From Blasia pusilla (lineage: Eukaryota; Marchantiophyta; Marchantiopsida; Blasiales): a DNA stretch of 64,000 bases. Positions within the stretch are counted from its first letter, which is position 1. Each line of letters starts with the position of its first letter. The stretch lies in the NCBI GenBank assembly GCA_050084515.1, contig CM114271.1:26970001-27034000 (forward strand). The letters run 5' to 3'. The notes beneath the pieces were generated by a model. The model was not told the DNA's origin. It saw nothing but the letters and a program-made list of their open reading frames with translations, and ran no database searches. The position numbers and the translations under genes were made by a program. Positions 1-12,574 of the stretch are shown one piece after another.

Positions 1-316
1 GGACCAAAAGCCATCCAAGGAAGATTGTTTGGGGTTCCCGAAGGTCCGCAAGTTGTTCCTCGTCGCACAGGAAAGGACCGCAAGCACTCATAGTAATCCT
101 CAAGGGCGGTTGCCATGGATTTCAACTTGCTAGAGGGAAGAATAGATCACCGATGGATAGAAAACAGCGCCAATGGACACAAAACCTCGGGTGAGATGTC
201 TCACTTTACCGAAATCCAGAAGTCGCCGTTGTTATAAAGAGATGGGGATCCCCACAAAGAAGTCGCAATGGCGTAGTTGTCCCAACAACAACTACGCATT
301 CAGAACATGCCTCCAT
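1..316. other. 3' flank of the methyltransferase gene
   Basis: Downstream side of the minus-strand FAM86-like gene whose stop codon lies at 317-319. The short plus-strand open frame at 173-382 overlaps the last coding exon antisense and has no recognisable protein signature. I see no second gene here; the 3' untranslated region of the methyltransferase probably lies within this stretch. Confidence 0.4.
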
Positions 317-3300
317 TTACATCGGAAAGAAGAACATGTGAATTCTTATTTGTGTCCTATTATAGCCATACAACTCGGGTAAATACTTCAATGGCAACAT
401 AGACTGCGTGACGTCGACCACCTCCAGGCCTGCTTGAAATGCAAAGCTGAAGTAAGTGTCCAGAGTAGTCAGGTTCCTAATCTCTGTAGCTATGTATGCT
501 ACAGGACCAGAATCTCCATTCTCTTCGTCATTAAGATCGTCGGGAACAACGTCAGCGGCTAGTTCTCGTTGGTCCATAAGCTTGCTCTTTCTGTCCGAAT
601 CCTTCGGATGCTTGGAGGGCGGTGCTTCCATGAAAAGCGATGAATCAGATCCTCGAAGGTGCTTTGAGCCACCGTGCTTGAAAATTGACTTCCGTCGTAG
701 AAGGCCAGCCAAGACACGAATGAGGTTGGGTACATCCATTGGGTTGTATATGAGGTCCGCTCCGAAGCTGAGACCAGACGCAAAGATTTTCCCTCAGTCC
801 CATCAAAGCATCTTAAATTTGGAAGTAGACCAATACCAGGATTCACGTAGAGGAGACTCTTGTTATACTTCGTAACATGCACACATTCAAAACGAACTCT
901 CTTACATGACTTGGGCGTTGAAGGCGTTGATCTCTTCCTCAGAGACCGTCTCCCACAGCAACTGTTGACAGTGGACCTGCCCATAGAATGGCGTCAAATA
1001 TGAGGGACGCTGTGTTCCTAATTTCTTGGGAAAACAAAGACTGATAAGAAACCTATAAGAACCAGTAAGGATATGAAAACGATGAAATTGGCAACAGCAA
1101 GTGGCAGTTGAATCAGAACTAGATCTTCCAGTATTTGGATTCATTAGAAACTATCAAACTTACTAGGTTATTTCCCGTTCCTTGAGTAAGAGTCGGTTTA
1201 TCCTCGATGAAGCCCTGAACACCATTGATGGCCAAGTTGTGCCGCAGATTTGCAAGAGCTGCTAGAGAACCATCCGTTAGTACCACCTGCACAAGATAAC
1301 ATGCTATGAGCATGTATTTTTCCTCATGCCAAGGAGGTACCAATGTCATAATTCTTCTCTTGCGGCAAAGAAGTAAAATGCAACACGAGGGCGTCAACCT
1401 GAGCTGCTACACTCGCATGGTCAATGGATCTTGTTAAAAAGCATTGCACGGAAAATTTTCTCCAACCTTTGAAGGATGCAACCGGCTGAGCCAAATTCCA
1501 CACATTCCTGTTCCCGAACCCAGCTGCAGACACGTGATTAAGATGGTCAGTCGCCATCAACCCCTCTCAACACTACTTCCCAATCATACAAGGAATCGAG
1601 GAAATAAGTTTCACAGCGCACCGCCAGTCGGAGAAACTCAACGAATTCATACGATCCCGCTTATTTCTCTAAACCTTCAATTGGTCGCAAATTGAAAAGA
1701 GGATGACGAAAGGCACCTCCAGGCATGACTTTCCAAGTACTACTTCAGGATGGGTGAGCAGAAACTCCGAGAGAAAGAGCCCAGCGGGCCACAAGGCACA
1801 TCTGCAAATCCATGACTGTAGGAAGATTACTCAACTGAAAATATTCTTCAAAATTCTGAGCTCACACAGATGATAATCGGAAGACTAAAAGGAGAACGAT
1901 CTGTAGGAAGATATGCCAGGAGAGTAGTCTGCATCAAGTCTTAAAGAACGAAACATTGATGCTAAACTGGGTAGACAACGACAGGAAGAGGTCCGCACCC
2001 AGTATCCCCTTCAAGCATGTTGAGAGAAACTTGAAGTGTCACCAGCCTCCTTGAAATCAATTCTGATAACCCTTCATCACCCAAGGTGCATGTCAGGTTT
2101 GTTTTGCCTCCCTCAGGTATCATAAACGTATAACTTTTGTAGCATCGCTCGGCCAATTGCTGCCATCGTGAGCAAAGTGATTAAAATTTTCATGGATGAA
2201 TCAAGGTGAACGTCAGATGCAACATGCGTTCGAGGACGAAGAGAGATGTGACATGATTAGACGCCAACCAGTAAGAGGGAGGCTTATCAGTCCTCGTCCA
2301 TGAAGGGCATGAATTTGATTGTGGAATACATTACAAAATTGCGCCCAACTACGTAAATTTATTTGGAAAAACAAGAGAGAAAGCTGAATACTTGAACGCA
2401 CCTCCGTAGATTGAACAAAACTTGAGTGCATCTCATAGAGGCTATCCAGAACTTCTTCCCCATCTTGTTCAGCAGCGAGAATGATGTTCTTCAAAATACT
2501 CCTGACGTATGCTTTGCTTGAAGGATATCGCAGAAAAACCTGCCATTGATTATCTTCATCATCACAATACAAAGGACCAGCCAAATTCAACCTTGAACTG
2601 AAGCTTCCCATGGTAAAAATGTAGAAAAACGTATTAGGGTCCGGAAATAACCCTCGATGAGGACAATTAGGCAGGGGCCCATACATGAGCTCATGCAAGA
2701 ATACTTCATAATATCCTGTGCCACAGAAATTGGAAGTCCCGATTTCCCACAAAAATGCAATTTGGAAGCATTCTGCCACAAATTCAAGACATACCTCATC
2801 CTTCAAGCACTTGAGGAGAAAAAATTCTTGCGAACGATGAGAAATAGTGCCCTCTCCAAGGGCCCTGAAGACAAAACAAGACAAGCATTACTAAACCTCT
2901 CCGCATGAAGGTGTCCCCATCTGAAATGGTCCCTCTACACTTACGACGACACTGTTATCCCTACTTATTGAGCACATTTCAGCTACTTGTTCCCTCTGAT
3001 TTTCAGATTGTATGACTCCACTAACATGTTTCTCATCATTGCATGTGGAAGTACTGCTATTCTGTAAGGCCTTTAGACGATACAGTGAAGTAAACTACCC
3101 AGCCTTGAGGACTCATGGATATACATGTCGAGCCCTCAAAAAGGACTCACATTTTGGATAGGACACCAAATTGGACATTCAGGATGACGTTCTAATTGAA
3201 TACGCCATCTGGTGACTCTCATCGAGTCTGACAGAACAACAATTTATGAGGACAAATGAGTGACTGAAGTGCCCCAGAAAACCCCTTTATATGATTTTTT

Positions 3301-6300
3301 GTGACAGCTTGAGGCATATGTTAAAAAGGAGGATCAAAGAGACCTCTAGTTTACAGGTTAATGAAAATAAGCCAATAAACTTGTGTCGTTCAAAAGTGGG
3401 ATATGTACATATCACGGGCAATTCTAAGGGAGGTCTTAAATAAGAGCCTGGGCGAAGATCAGCCTGTTTGTCAGGCTGTTAACAGCAGTTCCTCATGTTC
3501 ACAACCCAAATGCGAGACTAAGTTTCCCATTACAGAGAATGAATGAATGAATAGATTTATTGTCCGCGGGGACCCCACAGGGCCATGGGACTTAGTTTTG
3601 ACACTTAACAACAAATTTGGAGAGAGAGCAAGCACCAGCGAGGGCCTAAAGGGTCCTCAGAGCCAGGTGAGTGTCCCTGGTCTTCACACAACTATGCGAG
3701 AATTTAGCAATCTGAGTCTGATTCTGCCTAGTCATGAACGGGAGGACCCTGGGAGCTCGGTGAACAAAGAGATCCGGGAAGTCAAGCCTAATGTGGTCGT
3801 GAAAGGTGCAGTCGAAGAGGTAGTGATGTTCATCATCAACAAGCCCCGAGTTGCAAAATCTACATAATCTGTCCTCTCTTTTCTTCTGTGAGAATTTTCC
3901 TTTCTCAATCTCCAGGTCAGTAGAGCCACATCTGAATCTCGCTAATGTATGACGTAACTTAGAGGGAATGGGGGCAGAGATGTAGGAGGCTTGCTGCATG
4001 GATCTGCAGTTGTTCATGAGGGTGTGGTAGCGCCTCATTCTTTCACCATTTTTGTGAGAGGAATTCCCCCTGCTTTCCCAGAGGCGCTGGTGTCGGCCCC
4101 AGTTGATGGCAATGTAATTGTTGTGTAATTGTTCAGCAAGGTCCTGGTGGGTGGCCGTAGGCAGGTCACCGATGGATATTCCCCATTTCATGAGCCACTC
4201 CGTGCAGTCATAGTACCAATTTTTAGCCCCAAGGGTGGCACTACTTTTTGAAACCACGTAGGCCCTGGCGGATAGACGATTGGGATCGTCCTCGCAGATA
4301 TCCTCAAGGTGTTGGAGAAATGTGATCAGATTTTTAACAGCATGGATCTCCATTGGTACCTCCCCAAACTCAGCCAATAGAATGTCGTGGGGAGTGGTTT
4401 TCCTAATGCCCAGACTCTGACGCATGAAGAGTTTCTGGGGGGGCCTCAAGGCTCTGGGGCCAAGCCTTGGAGCTGGGGCCCCACACTTCAGATGCATAAA
4501 GTGTGGCTGGGATCACTAGAGCTTTGAATAAATGGAGTTTCTGTGGAATATGCCACAGTTCCATGCCTGCATTGATCTTGTTGCGACTCCCATTGGCTCT
4601 CCATTGGTTGTTGGGTTTGAGTTGCACCCCCCAGGTATATGTACTCACCCACAATCTCAATGATCTCCCTTCTCATTCCCTGGCTGAAGGTGAAAGTGTG
4701 TGACCGCTGCGCCGTAGGGAGCTGTGATCCAAAGATGATTATCTTCGTTTTCAGCAAGTTGACTTCCATGCCCGATTTGTTGCAGAAGCTTGAAAGTGCA
4801 TTCAGGTAAAGTTGGAGCCCATGTGCTGTTCTAGACATCAGAACTATATCATCTGCATACAGGAGCAGGGGGATGAGGCAGTGTGCTAGCTCTGGTGGAT
4901 CTCCATTCACTCCAGAAAGCACCTCTTCAAGTTCGTCAATGTAGAGCCCAAACAATGCAAAGAGAGAGCCTACCCAAAGAGAGAGCCTACACTAGGATGA
5001 TTGTCGAGGTTTAGCGACAGAAGACAAAGCTTGAACATGAGCAGAGCAGAAACGTGAAATAGATAAGTCTATGTTAGTGGCCCGCAGAATAGTTACAACG
5101 TCCAGAGAATGGGAAGCCAATTGTGACAGTTTTTGACTAATGAGGATACGAATCGTATTTGTGCTGGAAGAAAACCTCAATAAGTTTCACGAAGTGGAAA
5201 TGAAAGCCGCCAGTGTAGCATCCAGAGGCGGAGACTGCAAATCCAGGTGGACTTTCAAAACATATGGACAAAATATCGTTCCATAACAGCACGTCGTTCA
5301 ATTAGGCTTCAAATTTCAGAGAAATCTAGGGATCCCAGAAGTTGTGAGCGACCCGGGATGCATCTATACACAACAGAAATTGAAAGCCCCAATAAGTTAT
5401 GAACTTGAATAACCTCATGAAGACAATAAGGCCTTCTGAGCGGCCAACATCTTCATTCTATTCACTAACGTTTGAACACCGAAACGCTGACAAAGGCCAT
5501 GTACCGCCCAGCAGAGGTGATAAGACTGGGACGTATTAAAAAAGGTACGCAGATACGAAACAAAGGACATGGCTTCAACATAGTAGGACTCCCTGGTTCA
5601 GAACATACGGCAGGACGGTCATACCCAGTGAACAGCCCGCTTGCTATAGCCGACGATATATATATAGAGTCCAAATATAAAGTCCAACGAACAGCTGAAA
5701 CTGAACTCCGCTTACCTCTCCTTCTACATGAATGTACGTATTATAACCTTGGGAAACCTTCGCAAAAGTATTTGGATGCGGAAGACAGAGTTATCCAATC
5801 TCTCCCACCACCTATGTCAGCCTGCCCCGAGACATAGGTGGTGGGAGAGATTGGATAAGATGGCTACCCCGAACATGTGGGCCAACTAGAAGAACGAGGT
5901 TAGAGTGTACCAACATAGCAGACTTGAACTGAAAGGGAATCCGGAACTGAAATTGAAGTAAGAAAGACGAAGTTATTCTTTCTCCTCCACTGGCTCCGTC
6001 AGATTTTTGTGTTAACAGAGACTTCCTAACTAAAGCCGGAGATTTTCGACATCATTACCATCAGCACTCGTACCAACTTTGAAAACAAGGTGCAAGTGCA
6101 TCGCGCACGAAACTGTTCCACCAAATTAGAAATGCAGATTGTACGGGTGGGCTGAGAATCCTGAACTTGAATTCCTGAAATTTTTCCTCAGTGACGTGGC
6201 AACAGATATTGAGAGGCACTGCCTCCAGTCAGCTCACGCTCGGCATCAGGAGAAAATGCTACTTCTGCTAAAGTTTAAACCATGTTTTTAAACTTGGAAC

Positions 6301-6638
6301 ACTTTGACGACAAGACCATGTGCCACAAACCATGACTGCTCGGCTCGTTGGTTCCACATTCGTTTTTCCTCTCAATCTCGTTATGAGATTTCCCGCCTTA
6401 CATCGAGGATTGAAGAACGATAGCAGGCGATAAACGAGAAAAATATCAATAGATCCTAGCATAGAATCACAAACCTGACGTGCGAGACAAGAACCGACGG
6501 CGGCTGCGTAACCAGAAAGGCTGCTACCAGACGCTGTTCTGCGGTTTCATTTGGAGTGTCCATGCCTGTGTTCGCTTCCCGCTTCTGTCCCAGCAGCCCC
6601 GACCGCCGCGAAACTAGTTTTCCCTCACTCACATTCAT
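317..6638 (-). CDS. EEF2KMT-like: FAM86/EEF2KMT-type protein-lysine methyltransferase, nine exons
   Basis: Exons by splice signals (minus strand): 6475-6638, 2795-2864, 2402-2539, 1999-2159, 1717-1801, 1467-1523, 1164-1286, 906-961, 317-767. All introns are GT-AG, phases match, and the joined frame of 1305 nt gives 434 residues. The N-terminal part (about 30-125) resembles the FAM86 domain (AAFLVTQPPSVL; EEVLDSLYE). Then comes SLNMLEGDTGC-ALWPAGLFLSEFLL, typical of plant FAM86 homologues. The SAM-binding motif I is LELGSGTG (205-212), the acidic strand-2 end is VVLTDGSLAAL (226-236), and the D-x-x-Y signature of seven-beta-strand lysine methyltransferases is GADLIYNP (D289, Y292). The C-terminal AYIATEIRN segment is also family-typical. 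In yeast and human the family trimethylates a lysine of eEF2 in the cytosol; the same substrate here is inference. A second Met at residue 26 could be the real start. Intron 1 is 3610 bp and carries transposon debris. Confidence 0.92.
3540..4990 (-). mobile_element. Truncated, frameshifted LINE (non-LTR retrotransposon)
   Basis: Three minus-strand frames continue one another through frameshifts: 4488-4955, 4403-4660 and 3646-4497. The first carries reverse transcriptase motif YADDIVLMSR, followed by GMEVNLLKTKI. The second carries the LINE connection region (ALVIPATLYASEVWG). The third ends in a zinc-ribbon-like segment, CRFCNSG...HHYLFDC. The 3' end on the element strand runs into CAATAAATCTATTCATTC, an (ATTC)n-type tail expected of a LINE. 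The endonuclease and N-terminal RT are missing, so this is a 5'-truncated dead copy. It sits inside intron 1 of the methyltransferase gene in the same orientation as the host. Confidence 0.85.
5791..5858. repeat. Perfect 28-bp inverted repeat (hairpin)
   Basis: Left arm 5791-5818 and right arm 5831-5858 are exact reverse complements, separated by a 12-nt loop (agcctgccccga). The arm begins TTATCCAATC and ends CCTATGTC. It lies within intron 1 of the methyltransferase gene. No larger flanking TIR or obvious target duplication is visible. It could be a fold-back element remnant or a recent inverted duplication. Confidence 0.95.
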
Positions 6639-7989
6639 CAGACGTTTGTTCCGTTTTATACCCCGAGAGAGAGATCCCCTGTTAAGGAGTCGACTGCACT
6701 GGTCTACACTGGATCTGCTCCAATTCGCACGTGAACACAGTACAGACGGCAGATGCTTCGTGTCCTATCATTCAATGAAGTGCTGAAATTCTTCGCTGTA
6801 CCTGAATGCATGAATGGAGCTCCGAATCAGGGAATAGGGCGATTCAAAGGCTTTAGGGTCGTACAACTATTTACGTAAATTCATAGCAAATTTAAACGGG
6901 GAATTCGATTTAGGTGACCTCCAAAAAGAGAACATTTGATAGTTCATTTGAGAAGTTTTTATTCCACGAGTTATCCATTCTTGAGCTCTTTTTCAAGAGA
7001 TAAGAATGTATGACTTGAGGCATAATCGGGTGTTTAGGATTCTAAGCCCTTTGCATAGCATGGTCCCTCACGGGACCTAACTAGTATCTGTGAGTTTGTA
7101 TCTATAAATTCATTTCATAAATTATTTTGGTCATGTTAAGTATGAGTGATTTAAAGAGACTAGTGTAAGCCCGTGCCAATTTAAATTATCTCTCATGATT
7201 CATTTTCAAAGTTTTCAAGTGTCATTTTAAAATAATTTCGAGTGATCCCATTGATTCATAAGGCGAGCGATGCTATTGATCGAAAGTGCCAAGTGTCAAG
7301 AGGAAAAGAGTTTTCAAAACGAAAGGAAACTCTCCAATAATAATATAGATTGGTAGGGGAAATGAATTATTAAATAGGGATCCATTCATTGTATTGTCCC
7401 TTCCAGGTCCTTACTAGTCTATATAATTAAAAGAGGATGGGGTTAGAAAAAACCCTCCTCCGGTGTTGACACTTATCATCTAAGTGTTCTTATGGTGTTG
7501 ACACATTCCACTTTAAGAGAGGAAGTTAAGTTAAGATTAGGCAATTAGATTAAATGAGGAAGGGAAAGAAGGCCCTAAGGCGCTAAGCTAGAATTTTTTT
7601 TAATTTGAAGGTCACCGGTGCATACCACGAGCAACACTCTAGTATTTATAGTGATAGGATCTATGTGATACTAATACGAGCGTTGATAGAGGAGAGAGAA
7701 AGGAATGTGGAAGCTTCCTCGATTGTGTTCCCCTAGTTTGAGAATAGATATATAATCATTTTTGAATTACGATTAACATGTTTTCTATGTTAAATTGATA
7801 ATAATAGAATTACATCAAATTAAATTTTTGAAGCACAATGGGGCATTTTTCGCGAGAAAAAAAATTTTACTTGTTTTTTCGTTAGAAAACGTAACCTAGG
7901 ATTACCTTTAGAGGAAGTGGATTTACTTTTTTCTTAAGCCACTTTTCCACAATAAGTAACCCCTCCTTCTTTCGATTCTAGTATAGAAT
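6639..7989. other. Methyltransferase upstream region and AT-rich intergenic DNA
   Basis: The first few hundred bases should hold the minus-strand promoter and 5' leader of the methyltransferase gene; I see no definite TATA box. The rest is AT-rich with no credible reading frame. About 7215-7365 resembles 47528-47652 (shared gtgatcc-attg, then a ctctccaataata segment), suggesting a dispersed non-autonomous element. Confidence 0.5.
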
Positions 7990-9780
7990 CTATATTATTG
8001 TTACAGAGTGGCTTCTCAATTTGCATGCTAAGGTCGCCACCTCTCCTGGCCATCGCTCGATCACTGCACCTGTGAATCGAACTGGTAATGAGCTAAGGCG
8101 CCCATCACCTGACTGCCATCCTGGTCTGTAGGACGTTGACTCCTCCCAGTAATCCAGGGAAAATCCCGTCGGGTATAACACTGCTCCACCAACCAAGACG
8201 TCGTAGGAGTCTGCATCAGTCACTATCGCCTTGGCTCGCACCACGGACTCATCTGTAGGATGTCCCGGGCGAATCCTCACCACGACCTCTTGTCGGGTCA
8301 TATGCTGTGTGGTACTCGCTCCACCCAAGGATGTCTGTATCCGGAATGGACAACGCTCCACATCGGCTCTCGTCAAGCTCAATCCTCTAAATGACGCTTT
8401 CCCCAACATCAGGGGTTGTGCTCCTGAATCCAACAAGACGCGTAGCGGACTAAAAGCTCTACCTCCGGGACTCACCAACTGGAAGACCGCTCCTCGGTTA
8501 TCCAGCAACACAACACTAGGAGAAGCCATGGCACGCTCTATCGCGGGTCTAGCGGGCATCTCCGCCATCCTAGCAGCCGCAGCCTGCCATGAATCTGACG
8601 TGGACGGCTCGAGCATCTGCTCCAAGGGCAAGTCCATCACCTCCTCTGCAATCACCTTTGAACGTGATGCAAGAACTCCAACTCCGCGCTCACATAGTGA
8701 AGCGGCCAACCGAAAAGCCTTGGCGGGTGTACCCCCCAACGTCTTAACATCGGAAGCAGAAAGTAAAGGAGTGCGGTACACAACCGTGGCCGCCCCCAAC
8801 AACGTGCTCAACACATGCCTCTCCTGAGCATCAACAATAGGAGTCGTCGTACTTGCTTCTCCCATCGTCCTCTGTGCTTGCACACCAACAACATCACCAA
8901 CTCTCCACGAACTTTGATGAGGACCCATCGATGGGATCCTCATCGCTTCAGACAACGTGAAAGACTGAGGAAGCCTAGTTTGTTTTATGGCTTCCCCTTG
9001 CTATGGATCCAACTCTGCGGCTGCTCCACGCGTCATAATTGTGGCGGCCTCCATCTGGGCAACCTCGCACATCCAACCAGGATCCCCCACATCTCTGGCT
9101 GCTCCATATGATGTTGATGCCACGGATCCGACATCGGGTAACCTCAATGCCATAGCGGCAATCTGCTCCTGTAGCTGCTGTATTTGAGCAGCAAACCTAG
9201 CCTCACGTCCGACGTCTCCCTCGGTGCGTCTAGGTGGTAGTACTCTACCTCCTCCACGGGCAGCTCCACCATCATGTCGGGCAACTCCAACTCCTCGTCC
9301 CCCAACGGGACCACTTGGTGCACGATCTCTAGGCCCATCCGGACCGGCTACTCGCTCTAGTGCCCTCTCTTGCCCTCGGTCCGGACATAACTCACGATAT
9401 AAACTGAAACACCTGGCGCATGTATGACCATACCTCTGACAATAGTCACACTGATAACCTCCTGGTGCAGCACCATCTCCTCAGCAAAGAACTCAACCAT
9501 AGGGTTGAACCTGGGATGAACTCGACTAGATGGTGCAACTGCTCCCATGCGAGTGACCCCTCCTAAAACGTCACTAGTGGAAGAGGAAGTAACCTCTCCT
9601 GACTCCTCCTCCTCATCTGGGAACGGCTCCATCCATGACACATAATGTGGGTGATAGTAGAGCCTCCACGCCTCGATCTCACGTGCATATCTCTGAGAGA
9701 ACTCATGGTAATCGTCCATGGGCGCCCCCTCTAAATGCTAGAACATATTGTTCCATGCTGTAAACAAGTTCAACTCTCTA
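7990..9780 (-). mobile_element. Ty3/gypsy fragment, copy 1 (gag C-terminus plus protease)
   Basis: Minus-strand order is a gag segment (9357-9719 and just upstream, PMDDYHEFSQRYAREIEAWR), a CCHC zinc knuckle (C-DY-C-QRYG-H-TCAR-C, about 9405-9455, in a different frame so a frameshift lies between), then a 321-residue frame at 7990-8955. That frame holds the retropepsin motif VLLDSGAQPLMLGK and the downstream MTRQEVVVR / DSYDVLVGGAVLYP segment. Reverse transcriptase, RNase H and integrase are absent. A gag core present in copies 2 and 3 (GESLREAF) is not seen, so the copy also seems internally deleted. The protease active site D-S-G is intact. There are no recognisable LTRs at either end. Confidence 0.85.
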
Positions 9781-11703
9781 GAGTTCCTAGCGCGTTGGGA
9801 GTCGCACCAACTCCTAAACTATGCTATGTAATCGTGCAACTCAATTGTACCTATTGCATCTGAAAACCTACGCGGTCCTCTACCCCGATCGTCCATCTCG
9901 TACGCCCAACTGGTAGGACCACTCCCAATGTGCGGTGATGTGCTCACAAACTCCTCTACACCCTCCCCCTCGTTTGACGATGACACAAAAGGAGGTCAAG
10001 GTGGTCCCTCACGTGGAGACCCTCAGAACCTCGCGCCACTCCGCGTAAAACCTCTAGAGCTACTCTTGGTTCACCACCTCGCCTCTCAAAGTCCCGGACG
10101 GACGCCGTGATCACCCTCGTGCCCCTCTCACTCGATCACTCTCAACCTCGTGAGTAATACCTCAATCACTCATCCCAAACATGCGGCACTCGATCTACAC
10201 TCTCCCTCCCCGAGACGTGTAACGTGCGGCAACAAGCGGCGTGGTCCGACAAATCGACCAGGCTATCATCTTATCGACAACCTACCCTCAACTCCGGACA
10301 TCCCACATAGGTCTATATCCCCTAAACCATATACATAAATGATGCTCTCAGCATCCATACAACCCCAATATCCCCAAATAAACTACCCAAATCCCACAAT
10401 CCCTCACGCGTGCAGGGTAAAGGACCAGAATGAGTAACCTGAACACATGTTGTTGTCGCTCCTCAGCAATTGTAAATCTTGACCCCAACTCGGTCGTGGA
10501 GACAACTCCTCCAATCATCAAATTTTACTCCTCCCGTACTAACGTTGCTCAAAACTCCTTGATAGATAGTGCGGTTCCAGCGGAACGGTGCGGCGTTGCA
10601 GGCGGCACGGAACCGCTAAGAACGACACGACCCTCGATGGTGGGATGCGGCACTCGGCGGCATACCCTCCTCAATCAACAATAAACCCACACTCTGCTCC
10701 ATAATGACAAAGTCCCTCCGTGATCCAGATGGTGCGGCATAGCGCGGCAATCGGCGGCGCGTTGCGGTTACGGGCGTCACGGCAGGGTACTCGATTGTCG
10801 TCCAGCGGCTACCAATCACAACATAGCAGCATGAAATGAAAACTCATACACCATAACCCAAGGTCACATGCCTTCACTGGTTGATGACGAAACTGCGATG
10901 ACGGTGACGGCCAAAAAAAAGTACCTAGTGACGGCGCAAGTCACAGAATCAACAGTCATCGTGGAAGACCCTCCACTCCATAATGGCGGAAATTGCAACC
11001 AAGGGTGGACAACGGCCGAACCCGGCTCCGAGCAGCGCTAGGCGGCGGCGGTCAACAATGGATGGAGGACGGTGGACCATTGACGATGACATTGGATCAT
11101 TGACGGTGACTATGACGGAAATGGCCACCGCCAGCACGGCGGCTCGTTTAGGGTTTGAACAATTTAACCCTAAAAATCGTCTAGCAATGGCAATTTTGCA
11201 ATATTGACCATAACTTTTTGCTCGCAACTCCAAATTGCACATTGTCTATTGCACAACGTGCACAGCTTCATGATCTATGACAAAGTTAAAAAATATTTTG
11301 AATCGGACATTCTAGTAAAAACTGACAGGGATTGTTGTAAAGCTCAACGTCTCTTTCTCCTACACAAAATTTGGCAGCGCTTCCGCGCTGATTTCTCCCA
11401 AAAAAATTGTAAAACATGTGAAAACACAAATTAACAAGCTACATGGTGCTCCTAAGAGCACTGGCATGGGGAAATTTGTCCCCATACTCAATTCCTATGA
11501 AAAATTGGGCAGCGCTTCCACGCGCCACTCTTCCACATGAAAAAACGCAAAGGAGACATAAAAAAATGAGCAGCCGCGGCTCCGGTAAGCACTCCCATGA
11601 ACCGATGAATGGGGAATAAGATCCCCAACTTGCGAAACCAATGAGTGAACAATGAGCTCCCCCATGAAGCTCTCTCACTCATCTCATTCTCTCTTTATAA
11701 ATC
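9781..11703. other. Gypsy leader/LTR-like remnants and GC-rich repeat DNA
   Basis: 9900-10430 is C-rich on the plus strand, like the stretch upstream of gag in copy 2 (36.8-37.9 kb). The segment gagtaacctgaacac at about 10432 resembles gggtaacctgatcac at about 36830. 10560-10800 contains short GCGGCAC-type repeats, and 11090-11120 contains TGACGGTGAC-type repeats. A short motif, ttggcagcgcttcc(g/a)cgc, occurs at about 11370 and 11508. I see no gene. Confidence 0.4.
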
Positions 11704-11880
11704 AAGATCCAATCTCTCTCAACACCATAGCTCTCAAATATGTGCACTCTCACATGTCTCTCTCAATGTCAAACCAAACCCACTCTCTTAATGAGAGGCT
11801 TGGGTTACACACACAAGGCAAGCAAGACCATAGCCCCGTCGTCTCATGCCAAGAGGTTCAACAAAGAAAGAATGAGCTCT

Positions 11881-11975
<95 letters not shown>

Positions 11976-12211
11976 AACCTATGCTCCCAAGTCACCTCCT
12001 TGGCTCTTGACCTGATGTAGGAGGTCAAGGGCCACTTACCTAAAGAGAAAGTTCCTTAATATGGCTCCAAATGAGCCAAAACGAAGGGGAAACCTGCTCT
12101 CTTAGGTTTCCCGGAGCCTCTGCAGATCATCCTCGACCTCTTGAGCATGTCCTCCACTACTCGTGAAGACGCTCTACTAGATCTCACCGATCTATCCTAA
12201 AAGACGTGACA
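11704..12211 (+). repeat. Dispersed 510-bp repeat, copy A, with (CT)44
   Basis: This stretch is similar over its whole length to the reverse complement of 61268-61776. Shared landmarks are aagatccaatctctctc, ccaagaggttcaacaaag, cttgacctgatgtaggaggtc, gaaacctgctctc and ctagatctcaccgatctatc. It holds a pure CT tract at 11885-11972 that is short and interrupted in the other copy. The serine/leucine-rich open frames here simply translate the CT tract and are not genes. It could be part of an LTR or a non-autonomous element; tttataaatc lies just upstream. Confidence 0.85.
11885..11972. repeat. (CT)44 microsatellite
   Basis: Eighty-eight uninterrupted bases of CT within copy A of the 510-bp repeat. 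The equivalent place in copy B has only short CT runs interrupted by other sequence, so the tract expanded after the copies separated or contracted in copy B. Confidence 0.98.
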
Positions 12212-12574
12212 AGTTGGATGATTTATGGATAAAACATACAGAAAGCTTACTCTAGTTATAATATCGATGAGAAGGCATATAGACAAAGTCCAAAAATTTC
12301 CCACCAAGTGCATTGTGCGTGATCGTGCTTGATCATCGTTCAATGCCCAAATTCTATAGCTACACCCACAATCGATCATGGATTAAGGCTACTTGGATTT
12401 TGTGGCACCTTTACTATTGACATAACGCCATAACGAATATTTTTTGATGATGGTTGAGGGTTCCTTGATTGAGTGTTGAGTCACTGTGGTGCACCAAAAG
12501 AAGTGTTGAAAGACCAACAAACCAAGTTTCATGCCTTCTATATGATAAGAAATTTATTGACCAACGCAAAATAT
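12212..12574. other. No gene seen
   Basis: AT-rich sequence between the 510-bp repeat and an integrase relic. The last 100 bp may belong to the same decayed retrotransposon, but no motif is readable. Confidence 0.3.

Larger units (their letters stand above)
2865..6474 (-). other. Large TE-bearing intron 1 of the methyltransferase gene
   Basis: The donor after position 6475 reads AG/GTTTGTG and the acceptor before 2864 reads TTCAG/G on the minus strand. Joining them restores an Arg codon and a continuous FAM86-like N-terminus. The other seven introns are 117-312 bp, so this one is more than ten times longer. It contains the decayed LINE at about 3540-4990 and the hairpin at 5791-5858; the remainder shows no coding signal. 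Confidence 0.85.

Noticed and set aside
8231-8827. 198-residue plus-strand open frame
   Set aside because: Antisense shadow of the gypsy protease frame on the minus strand.
11652-12020. Open frames encoding long Ser-Leu repeats
   Set aside because: They are translations of the (CT)44 tract inside a dispersed repeat.
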